Assembly: GCF_025244745.1 (NCBI RefSeq)
Contig: NZ_CP104213.1
Coordinates: 1,948,001-2,012,000, forward strand
Length of the DNA: 64,000 nt
Source of the DNA: Deinococcus rubellus
Lineage (GTDB): Bacteria; Deinococcota; Deinococci; Deinococcales; Deinococcaceae
Reading direction: 5' to 3'
In this document: piece after piece, positions 16,633-24,602 of the stretch
How the letters are laid out: each line of letters starts with the position of its first letter
How positions within the stretch are numbered: position 1 is the first letter of the stretch
Made by a program: the position numbers and the translations under genes
The notes under the pieces: generated by a model
Told to the model about the DNA's origin: nothing
The model's database searches: none
Seen by the model: only the letters and a program-made list of their open reading frames with translations

Positions 16633-17886
16633 ATGTACTATAATTATATCATCCCTGTATTGATTGGAATCTTCCTACTCCTAGGCGAGAGAATTATTTT
16701 TCTATATAATGGCAACGCGGTATTAGTTTTGCAGTGGTTAATCACTATTTTAGCTCTGTTAACAGTTTTTCGGACAAACAAATTTTCTAAACCCGAAGGA
16801 TTCTACTATTGGACAATCTATGCATTGTGTGTATTGTTTTACCTGTGTATATCGACATTTTTCAGTCAGGTTTCAGTAGGAGTAATTTACGGCTTCACTC
16901 AAGTCATTTTCCCCATTTTTTTCTATATCTTAGTCAATCATTCTTATAATCTATCTAAATCAGAGAATTTAACTAAGGTTATCGTCTTTGTGGCGATTTT
17001 GCATGCCATATGGTCGAGTATACAGGTATTCTATAAATTGCCTGAGAACGCACCGAGCATTTTTAGAGAGCTTTTGATTTGGGACAAAAACATTCAAGCT
17101 CTATACTCGAGTTCTTATGTTCTTTATGGGCGAGGCACAGGAGGTTTCATCAATCCAAACGAACTAGGACTGTGGGCCGCACTTTGCTTGTGTTGGGGAA
17201 TATACGAAAGGAAAAGCTTTTACAAAAACGCGTTGATCACTTCTAGTGTAATTTCGTTAATTAATAGCCAATCTCGTGGCTCAGTTTCGGCAGTTTTGGT
17301 TATTTTGGTATTGCTGCTGATAAAAAAAATACTCGACTCAAAAAATTTTAGGATAACAAACAGAGCATTTTACTTGATTGCACTTTCCATTCTGACCTCT
17401 ATACTTGTATTGGCGTATTCACAATTTGCAATCATTATTAAAGATCTAGGAGACTATGTAGGATTTGACAGATATGGTAGTGCGGCTTCTATTTTAACAA
17501 CTGGAGTGAATGCAGATTTAAGTTTTGAGACGCGCACTCAAGTCTGGGATGAGATAGTTCGGTATGTCAATGCAAGGCCGTTTGGAACCTTGTCTCCGCC
17601 TCAAACGGTCGTGAGTTTTGCGCCAGATAATCAATATATGTATAATTATTTGCAAGGAGGCATCTTTTTATTAATCTTATCAACAATTCCTCTGATTGTT
17701 TGGTCGAAAAATCTTTATATATGGATGTTTCAAAGGAATAAAGACCGAAATGCTGTACTGGGCTTGATGACCGTTGTTCTAATCGTCAATTCCGTATCTG
17801 CGACTCCTTACCAATATACATCTTTTACGCTTTTCTGGATGTTTTTGGCGATTCAGAGGAATGTGGGTGATCGAAGTCTTTCCTAA
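16633..17886 (+). CDS. wzy: Wzy-type O-antigen/repeat-unit polymerase
   Basis: A polytopic membrane protein (417 aa, about 10-12 helices) of the O-antigen polymerase/ligase group. The segment GRGTGGFINPNELGLWAALC and the NSQSRGSVSAVLVIL motif match the Wzy pattern, and a large external loop precedes DNQYMYNYLQGGIFLLIL. It lacks the HN-xx-L motif seen in the two ligase-like proteins at 24.6 and 52 kb. It follows the GT4 gene by 1 nt. It would polymerise flipped units under the control of the Wzz/BY-kinase. Low GC. Confidence 0.82.
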   Translation: MYYNYIIPVLIGIFLLLGERIIFLYNGNAVLVLQWLITILALLTVFRTNKFSKPEGFYYWTIYALCVLFYLCISTFFSQVSVGVIYGFTQVIFPIFFYILVNHSYNLSKSENLTKVIVFVAILHAIWSSIQVFYKLPENAPSIFRELLIWDKNIQALYSSSYVLYGRGTGGFINPNELGLWAALCLCWGIYERKSFYKNALITSSVISLINSQSRGSVSAVLVILVLLLIKKILDSKNFRITNRAFYLIALSILTSILVLAYSQFAIIIKDLGDYVGFDRYGSAASILTTGVNADLSFETRTQVWDEIVRYVNARPFGTLSPPQTVVSFAPDNQYMYNYLQGGIFLLILSTIPLIVWSKNLYIWMFQRNKDRNAVLGLMTVVLIVNSVSATPYQYTSFTLFWMFLAIQRNVGDRSLS

Positions 17887-18052
17887 TTGTTCAAAATTTA
17901 GAATCTATTTTACATAAACGTATCATAAAGTTATCAATTTTAGGATTAAGAATGAGATTTTTATAGCATAGACTGCCTCTCTCATATTTCATAAGCGCTT
18001 ACCGATATAGGGATTCCGATACAAATCTATAAACCATAGTAAGGGGGTAAAA

Positions 18053-19843
18053 ATGCCGGAAGAAAAATCCATAATTTACATGCTGACTATTCCACTCAGT
18101 GCTGGAGCTTTTTTAAGAAAACAATTGGCTTTTTTTTATTTAGCAGGCTGGGATGTTCATCTGGCAACATCACCTCAGCCACGTGAAGATCTTGAAAAAT
18201 TCGCACAAGATGAGCATGCAGTACCTCACTTTTTAGAGATGCAACGCGAAATTTCACCACTGCGTGATTGTATGGCCCTACTTCAAACAGTACAACTTAT
18301 CAGGCATCTGAAGCCGAAAATTGTGAATGCTGGCACACCTAAAGCAGGACTACTTGGTATGGTTGCAGCAGCATTAGCACAGGTACCTGTTAGGGTCTAT
18401 ACCCTACATGGCTTACGTCTCGAAACGACATATGGTTTCAAGCGCTGTATTCTCCAAATAACGGAACGTCTGGCCTGTTTTTGTGCCCACCGTGTCATAT
18501 GTGTTAGTCCCAGTCTGATGGAGCGAGCTATCGAACTTAAGCTACTTCCAGCTTCTAAAGCGGTGATACTTGGTTCCGGAACATGCAACGGTATCGAGTC
18601 GGAACGGTTCGTAGCTTCCTCAAGAATTTCATCAGAAGTCAAGAAATTGCGAGAAGAATTGAATTTACCAATAGAAACGCCGACGGTGGGTTTTGTTGGA
18701 CGTTTCGTAAAAGACAAAGGAATAGTCGAATTATTAGATGCTTTCAATTCTTTATATACAGTAGCACCTGATACACGCTTACTGCTCGTGGGAGATTATG
18801 AGGAAGGAGATCCCATACCACTCGAATTGCGCCAAAATATTGATACCCATCCTGGCATTATTCGTGCTGGATTTGTCAACGATACTGCACCTTACTACCA
18901 TTTAATGGACGTGTTAGCATTCCCTACTTACCGCGAAGGTTATCCTCTTACTCCTTTAGAAGCCGCATCTGCCGGAAAACCCGTTGTCGCTTCAAATGCG
19001 ACGGGAGCAAAAGACGCTGTCATCAATGGCATGACTGGTCTTACAATTCCGATGGGTGATGCAGCAGCATTATCAGACGCACTTCGCTGCTTACTTGAAG
19101 ACAAAGATCTAGCTCTGCGACTGGGAAAGGCTGGTCAGAAACGTGTTATAAGAGATTTTCAACCTCAGGCAATCTGGCAAGCATTAGAGGGCCTATATCA
19201 AGAGTTGCTACTTGAGAGAGAAATCAGGCGAGGTAACAGACTCAAGAGAACACTAGACATTACGGCATCGGCAGCGGGGCTTATTATTCTAGCTATTCCC
19301 ATATTGACCCTCACACTACTGGTACGCTTCAAGCTCGGCTCCCCCATTTTCTTCAGTCAGCAACGCCCCGGCCTGCGCGGCAAGCCCTTCACCATGTACA
19401 AGTTCCGCACCATGCGCGACGCGACGGACACCCAGGGCCAGCCCTTACCGGACAGCGAACGTCTGACCCCACTGGGCCGCTTCCTGCGCTCATCCTCGCT
19501 GGACGAATTGCCTGAACTGTTTAACGTGCTACGCGGTGACATGAGTCTGGTCGGGCCGCGCCCGCTGCTGATGGAATATCTCCCCCGCTACACGCCCCAG
19601 CAGGCGCGGCGGCACGAGGTCCGTCCCGGTATCACCGGCTGGGCGCAGGTCAACGGGCGCAACGCCATTTCCTGGGAAGAGAAATTCAACCTGGACGTGT
19701 GGTATGTGGACAACCGCAGCTTCGCGCTCGACCTGAAGATTCTGTGGCTGACGGTCCTGAAGGTCTTCAAGCGCGAGGGCATCAACGCAGTGGGCGAGGC
19801 GACCATGCCAGTATTCAGCGGCACGGCCCAGAGCGAGACATGA
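18053..19843 (+). CDS. Glycosyltransferase 4 - PglC-type sugar transferase fusion
   Basis: A two-domain protein (596 aa). Residues 1-385 form a GT4 transferase (MLTIPLSAGAFLRKQL, TLHGLRLETTYGFKR, FVGRFVKDKGIVELL, FPTYREGYPLTPLEAASAGKP). Residues about 395-590 form a monotopic phosphoglycosyltransferase with one hydrophobic re-entrant helix, KFRTM, the catalytic D484-E485 (SLDELPELFNV), LVGPRPLL and RPGITGWAQVNGRN. The short PglC-type domain next to pglD-pglE suggests it transfers diNAcBac-1-phosphate to undecaprenyl phosphate, and the fused GT4 may add the second sugar. AAGGGGG precedes the ATG. Composition turns GC-rich at about residue 423, within the transferase domain. Confidence 0.87.
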   Translation: MPEEKSIIYMLTIPLSAGAFLRKQLAFFYLAGWDVHLATSPQPREDLEKFAQDEHAVPHFLEMQREISPLRDCMALLQTVQLIRHLKPKIVNAGTPKAGLLGMVAAALAQVPVRVYTLHGLRLETTYGFKRCILQITERLACFCAHRVICVSPSLMERAIELKLLPASKAVILGSGTCNGIESERFVASSRISSEVKKLREELNLPIETPTVGFVGRFVKDKGIVELLDAFNSLYTVAPDTRLLLVGDYEEGDPIPLELRQNIDTHPGIIRAGFVNDTAPYYHLMDVLAFPTYREGYPLTPLEAASAGKPVVASNATGAKDAVINGMTGLTIPMGDAAALSDALRCLLEDKDLALRLGKAGQKRVIRDFQPQAIWQALEGLYQELLLEREIRRGNRLKRTLDITASAAGLIILAIPILTLTLLVRFKLGSPIFFSQQRPGLRGKPFTMYKFRTMRDATDTQGQPLPDSERLTPLGRFLRSSSLDELPELFNVLRGDMSLVGPRPLLMEYLPRYTPQQARRHEVRPGITGWAQVNGRNAISWEEKFNLDVWYVDNRSFALDLKILWLTVLKVFKREGINAVGEATMPVFSGTAQSET

Positions 19844-20463
19844 GCGGAATACTGGTCGTGGGTGCGGGCGGACACGCCAAGGTGGTGATTGCCACCCTGC
19901 TGGCGGCTGGGGAAACCGTCGAGGGCCTGCTGGACGATCAGCCCAGCCGCTGGGGAAGCATGGTACTGGGGTATCCGGTACTGGGCAGCCTGGAGCAGCT
20001 GGAAAAGCCAGATTCACGGGCCATTCTCGCCATCGGCAACAACCGGGTACGTCAGACCCTCAGCGAACGGTACCCAGAGATGGCGTGGGTCAGCGCCGTT
20101 CATCCGAACTCGGTGGTTCATTCATCGGTCAGGCTCGGTGCGGGCAGCGTAATCTTCGCAGGCGCGGTGGTGCAGCCGGACACCACCATAGGAAACCATG
20201 TCATTGTCAATACTGCTGCCACAGTGGATCATGATTGTGTGCTGGAAGATTACGTGCATATCGCGCCGGGCACCCACCTGGCCGGGCAGGTTCGACTTGA
20301 GCAGGGCGCTTTCCTCGGCATCGGCAGCGCGGCAGCTCCTGGCGTCCGGGTGGGAGCGTGGGCCACCGTCGGCGCGGGCAGCGTAGTCATACGAGACCTT
20401 CCCCCCCATTGTGTCGCCGTGGGTGTACCGGCGCGGCCCAGACAGGCCAAGGACCAACCATGA
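19840..20463 (+). CDS. pglD: UDP-4-amino-sugar N-acetyltransferase (PglD-like)
   Basis: Acetyltransferase (207 aa) making UDP-N,N'-diacetylbacillosamine from the 4-amino sugar. N-terminal nucleotide-sugar binding fold (VVGAGGHAKVVIATLLAAG) followed by left-handed beta-helix repeats with the catalytic His in NTAATVDHDCVLEDYVHIAPG and the CoA-site end VGVPARPR. ATG 19840 overlaps the previous stop (ATGA), and the gene overlaps pglE likewise; the upstream extension of the open frame is a shadow of the previous gene. Confidence 0.88.
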   Translation: MSGILVVGAGGHAKVVIATLLAAGETVEGLLDDQPSRWGSMVLGYPVLGSLEQLEKPDSRAILAIGNNRVRQTLSERYPEMAWVSAVHPNSVVHSSVRLGAGSVIFAGAVVQPDTTIGNHVIVNTAATVDHDCVLEDYVHIAPGTHLAGQVRLEQGAFLGIGSAAAPGVRVGAWATVGAGSVVIRDLPPHCVAVGVPARPRQAKDQP

Positions 20464-21650
20464 CCATCCTGACGAAACTTGACCGGACCCTCGCCCCCTG
20501 GCCCCATTTCGAACCTGACGAGATTGAGGCCGTCTCCGAAGTGATGCGCTCCGGCAAGGTCAACTACTGGACCGGCACTGAGGGACGCGAGTTCGAGAAA
20601 GAGTACGCCGCCGCGTTGGGCGTCACCTATGCGGTGGCGCTGCACAACGGCACGCAGGCGCTGGAGTTGGCGCTGTACGCCCTGGGTGTGGGCGAGGGCG
20701 ACGAGGTTATCACCACGCCGCGCACCTTCATCGCCTCGGCCAGCGCCGCTGTCATGCGCGGGGCCGTGCCCGTGATGGCCGAGATTGACCGCAACAGCGG
20801 CAACATCACGGCAGAGACCATCCGGGCCGTGATCACCCCGCGCAGCAAGGCGATCATCGCAGTGCATCTGGCGGGCTGGCCCTGCGAGATGGACGAGATC
20901 ATGGCGCTCGCCCGCGAACATGGCCTGTTGGTGATCGAGGACTGCGCCCAGGCACACGGGGCCATGTACAGGGAACGACCCGTCGGCAGCATCGGCGACA
21001 TCGGCTGCTTTTCCTTCTGCCAGGACAAGATCATGACCACTGGCGGCGAGGGCGGCCTGCTGGTCACCAACGACGAGGCGGTCTGGAAGAAAGCCTGGGC
21101 CTTCAAGGATCACGGCAAGAGCTACGACGCCGTCTACCACCGCGACCACGTGCCGGGATTTCGCTGGCTGCACGAGTCGTTCGGCACCAACTGGCGGATG
21201 CTGGAAGTTCAGGCGGCCATCGGGCGGCTTCAGCTCCGCAAATTGCCGGAATGGACGCGCCGCCGCCGCGAAAACGCTGGGGTCTTGCAGGAGCGCCTCG
21301 CGGCCCTGAAGGCGCTGCGGGTGCCCGAGGTGCCTGCTTACAGCGTTCACGCCGAGTACAAGTTCTATGCTTATGTGCGCCCCGAGTCCTTACGCGAGGG
21401 CTGGAGCCGCGACCGGATCATGAACGAACTCACCAGCCGTGGCGTACCCTGCTTCAGCGGAAGCTGCTCGGAAATCTATCTGGAACAGGCGTTCGTACAG
21501 GCTGGACTTGGCCCGAAGGAGCGGCTACCGGTGGCCCGCGAACTCGGCGAGACCTCGCTGACGTTTCTCGTCCACCCCACATTGACTGCCGCCGATATGC
21601 AGGCAGTGGCCGATGTGGTGGCCGAGGTGGTCGGAGCCGCCACCCGCTGA
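20460..21650 (+). CDS. pglE: UDP-4-keto-sugar aminotransferase (PglE-like)
   Basis: PLP aminotransferase of the DegT/DnrJ family (396 aa), expected to aminate UDP-2-acetamido-2,6-dideoxy-4-hexulose produced by PglF. The Schiff-base lysine lies in FSFCQDKIMTTGGEGG; PLP ring contact in VIEDCAQAHGA; phosphate loop HNGTQALELALYALGVG. The variant QDKIMTTGGEGG matches PglE-type rather than WbpE-type sequences. Coupled to pglD by a 4-bp overlap. It converges on pglF with a 43-nt gap. Confidence 0.85.
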   Translation: MTILTKLDRTLAPWPHFEPDEIEAVSEVMRSGKVNYWTGTEGREFEKEYAAALGVTYAVALHNGTQALELALYALGVGEGDEVITTPRTFIASASAAVMRGAVPVMAEIDRNSGNITAETIRAVITPRSKAIIAVHLAGWPCEMDEIMALAREHGLLVIEDCAQAHGAMYRERPVGSIGDIGCFSFCQDKIMTTGGEGGLLVTNDEAVWKKAWAFKDHGKSYDAVYHRDHVPGFRWLHESFGTNWRMLEVQAAIGRLQLRKLPEWTRRRRENAGVLQERLAALKALRVPEVPAYSVHAEYKFYAYVRPESLREGWSRDRIMNELTSRGVPCFSGSCSEIYLEQAFVQAGLGPKERLPVARELGETSLTFLVHPTLTAADMQAVADVVAEVVGAATR

Positions 21651-21693
21651 GCTGCCGGGCACTGCCAATAAACACTACTGCCGACCAGTGCTC

Positions 21694-23568
21694 TCAGTTC
21701 TGTGTGAGCGCTGGATCGGGATTGACTTTGACAGTACTTTCCGGCAGCAGGCGTCGGATGGTGCGGCGCACGCCCTCACCGTCGCCTTCCAGCGCCTGAC
21801 ACTCGATGACGGCCAACTGCTCGGCGAAGCGCTCAGGGTGAGGCTGCGCCAGTGCCGCCACCATGATGTCCTTGTGTGCGGTTCTGCTGACCTGTTCGCC
21901 TGCCGTCAGCAGTTCCTCGTAGAGCTTCTCACCAGGCCGCGTGCCGGTAAAGACGATCTCAACGTCCCTGGCCCCGGAGAGCTGCACCATGTCGCGCGCC
22001 AGGTCCACGATTTTCACCGGCTGTCCCATGTCCAGCACATAGACGTTGTTGTTGCTGGCCAGCCCCCCCGCTTGCAGCACCAGCCGGGCCGCCTCAGGAA
22101 TGGTCATGAAGAAGCGCACCATGTCCGGGTGGGTCACTGCCACCGGGCCGCCCGCCCGGATCTGCGCCATGAAGGTCGGCACCACGCTGCCCCGGCTGCC
22201 CAGCACATTGCCGAAGCGCACCGACATGAACGCCTGGCCCGGCTCGGCCCGCTGCGCCGCCGCCGACACGACCATTTCCGCCAGCCGCTTGGTCGAACCC
22301 ATCACCGAACTTGGGTTGACGGCCTTGTCGGTGGAAATATTGACGAGGCGCTGCACCTGGAAGTCGAGGCACAGCTCGGCGATATTCTGGGTACCGAAGA
22401 CGTTATTAAGCACCGCCTCGCCGGGCTGCGCCTCCATCAGCGGCACGTGCTTGTTTGCCGCCGCATGGTACACGACCTCTGGCCGGTACTCGGCAAACAC
22501 CTGGCGCAGCCGGTCACGCCGCCGCACGTCTGCGATGATCGCCACCGTTGCCACCTCGGGCCAGTTCATCTTGAGTTCCTGCTGAATGCTGAAAATACTG
22601 TTCTCGCCACGCCCCAGCAGCACGATCTGGCGCGGACGAAAACGCGCCACCTGCCGCACGATCTCCGAGCCGATCGAGCCGCCTGCACCCGTCACCAGCA
22701 CTGTGCGGTCCTCGACGTAGCGGGCAATACTGTCCATGTCGAGGTGCACCGGCGCGCGGCGCAGCAGGTCTTCGACGTTGACGTCGCGCAGTTGCAGGAT
22801 GGCGTCCTGGCCCTGCAAGATCTCCCCCAGGCTCGGCAGAATGCGGTAGTGCAAATGGGCCGCCCTGGCCGCACGGGTCAGTTGACGCACCAGCGCGCCC
22901 TGTACCGACGGCATGGCAATCACCACTTCCTGCACGCCGAGTTGCTGGGCGACCTGCGCCAGCGTCGACAGCGGCCCGTGAATGGGCAGCCCGAGCAGCA
23001 GGCGGCCCGCCTTGACCGGGTCGTCATCCAGAAAACCGACCGGCGCGAACCCGGCGGCGGCGTTGTTGAGCATTTCCCTGGCCAGCATCGTGCCCGCCTC
23101 GCCCGCCCCCACGATCAGGGTCCGCTTCCTGAAGCCTTCACCCTGCTGTTTCTGGTCTGGGCCCACATAGGTTCGTGCCAGCACCCGCACAGCGGACATG
23201 CCGATCAGCGCCAGGGCAGTGGAGATCACCGGGATACTGCGGGGAATATCAAGGCTGATTGGCAGCAGGAAGGTGACGAATAGCATCAGCAGCCCGACCA
23301 GCGCCACCATCCGCGCGAGATGCTGCAAATCGGTCAGACTGACGCGGTGCCAGATTCGCAGATAAGGCTTCGACAGGCCCAGCACCAGCGCATTGATCAG
23401 CAAGCCGACGAGGGTGTAGATCAGAATCACGTTCAGGCGCTCGGGCAGACGCTCGACGTTCAGCCGCAGGGCGAAAGCGAGCGGCACGGCGAGTGTCCAG
23501 ATTGACAGATCAATGGCATACTTTAAAATCCGGTTCTGCACGTCTTCCCCCAGTGGGTGAAGATACAC
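21694..23568 (-). CDS. pglF: UDP-GlcNAc 4,6-dehydratase (PglF/WbpM type)
   Basis: A membrane-anchored SDR enzyme (624 aa) converting UDP-GlcNAc to the 4-keto-6-deoxy sugar that feeds PglE. About four N-terminal transmembrane helices (residues 15-120) are followed by a first Rossmann region (LIVGAGEAGTMLAREML) and the catalytic domain with VTGAGGSIGSEIVRQV and TDKAVNPSSVMGSTKR, where Met replaces the usual SDR Tyr as in this family. The start is uncertain: GTG 23568 lacks an SD, and GTG nine codons further in has a GGGGGAA stretch before it. It is transcribed toward pglDE from its own promoter region. Confidence 0.9.
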   Translation of the reverse strand: MYLHPLGEDVQNRILKYAIDLSIWTLAVPLAFALRLNVERLPERLNVILIYTLVGLLINALVLGLSKPYLRIWHRVSLTDLQHLARMVALVGLLMLFVTFLLPISLDIPRSIPVISTALALIGMSAVRVLARTYVGPDQKQQGEGFRKRTLIVGAGEAGTMLAREMLNNAAAGFAPVGFLDDDPVKAGRLLLGLPIHGPLSTLAQVAQQLGVQEVVIAMPSVQGALVRQLTRAARAAHLHYRILPSLGEILQGQDAILQLRDVNVEDLLRRAPVHLDMDSIARYVEDRTVLVTGAGGSIGSEIVRQVARFRPRQIVLLGRGENSIFSIQQELKMNWPEVATVAIIADVRRRDRLRQVFAEYRPEVVYHAAANKHVPLMEAQPGEAVLNNVFGTQNIAELCLDFQVQRLVNISTDKAVNPSSVMGSTKRLAEMVVSAAAQRAEPGQAFMSVRFGNVLGSRGSVVPTFMAQIRAGGPVAVTHPDMVRFFMTIPEAARLVLQAGGLASNNNVYVLDMGQPVKIVDLARDMVQLSGARDVEIVFTGTRPGEKLYEELLTAGEQVSRTAHKDIMVAALAQPHPERFAEQLAVIECQALEGDGEGVRRTIRRLLPESTVKVNPDPALTQN

Positions 23569-23774
23569 CGTGGTCCAGTGCAGCGCCTTGAAAAATGTAA
23601 CGTCCCTTCACCAACCGGCGCTGTGCATCGTGGTAATAGGCCACCGTCAGAGAAAACAGGAAGAGACAGGCGTGGGCTTTGAAGGCTGCAAGCCCAGGTG
23701 TGAAAGGAAAACGTCAGCGAAATGGACTGGCTCTGGGATGGTTGGGGGTCCGGCTTCACCCTCAAAAATGGCCT

Positions 23775-24602
23775 TCAGCGAGGCGAAAACACCAACCGGG
23801 TGACAATCAGGTTCCGGTCGGCCAGGGTTTTGCCGTAGGGGTTCGTGAGGGTCATGGTGATGGGCGAGGCACCTACCTTCAGACTGACCATTTGTGGCTG
23901 CGCCTGGCTGACTGGCTGGGCCAGCACCTTGCCCGCCTGCACGATGCTGAGCTGGGGAAAAGCGTGGTTGCCTTCACGTCCCACCAGGGTGAAGGTGAGC
24001 TGGCCGGGGCCGCAGGGGACCGCCGTGAGCGCCGGGCCGCGCACCAGGGTGGCCACGTTCGCTGCCGGATACCACTTCCCCCCAGTGGCAAGTGGCACAT
24101 CTATCTGAGGCACCGCCTGACAGGCCGGGCCGCTAACCCGGAAGCGCGATAAGGTCGCCACCCGGACATCTGCCAGGTAGTAGTCGTTGAAATAACCCAG
24201 GATCAAGCGGCCTGACGCCGGAACGTTCAACTTCCAGGTACGCTCCTGGGTGAAGGGCTGGGTATCAAGGACCTGGCCATCGAGGGCCGCGACCAGTCTG
24301 GGCGATTCATCACCGGCCAGCTCGCCGTGGGCAGTCATTTCCAACGTTCCCGCCAAACAGAGGTCGGCTTGCAGCCAGGAAGTGCTCTGGAAACGGTAAG
24401 TATCATTTTGCACGACGAGGTAATTCTCGCCGCCCTGATAGCCCACCTCGAATTTTGGCGGCTCGGTGCAGTGCAACGTTGAAGGCAGGGCTATCGGGAG
24501 CGACTGAGGAGACAGCCGCTGGGCCAGGGCACCCATCACACCTGCCGTGACAAGAGGCAGACCAACCAGTAGCGCCTTACTCCACAGCCTCATGGCCGCC
24601 AC
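23775..24602 (-). CDS. Exported beta-rich protein, partner of ligase-like gene
   Basis: A protein of unknown function (275 aa) with a signal peptide or anchor at residues 5-28 (LLVGLPLVTAGVMGALAQ). The rest is beta-strand rich, with an ALDGQVL turn and a FNDYYLADVRV strand resembling carbohydrate-binding sandwich folds; comparable ALDGQ and N-x-YY motifs occur in the exported protein at 53149-54081. It overlaps the ligase-like gene upstream by 13 bp, so the two are co-translated. It may bind or present glycan at the outer face of the membrane. No catalytic motif was recognised. Confidence 0.6.
   Translation of the reverse strand: MAAMRLWSKALLVGLPLVTAGVMGALAQRLSPQSLPIALPSTLHCTEPPKFEVGYQGGENYLVVQNDTYRFQSTSWLQADLCLAGTLEMTAHGELAGDESPRLVAALDGQVLDTQPFTQERTWKLNVPASGRLILGYFNDYYLADVRVATLSRFRVSGPACQAVPQIDVPLATGGKWYPAANVATLVRGPALTAVPCGPGQLTFTLVGREGNHAFPQLSIVQAGKVLAQPVSQAQPQMVSLKVGASPITMTLTNPYGKTLADRNLIVTRLVFSPR

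Larger units (their letters stand above)
12890..19330. other. AT-rich core island of locus A
   Basis: Composition falls clearly below the window background from inside wbpE to inside the sugar-transferase domain of the 18053 gene. The island carries the flippase, two glycosyltransferases, the polymerase and most of a third glycosyltransferase. Both edges lie within genes, as left by homologous recombination in flanking conserved sequence. Edges are judged by eye, give or take about 100 bp. Confidence 0.7.
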
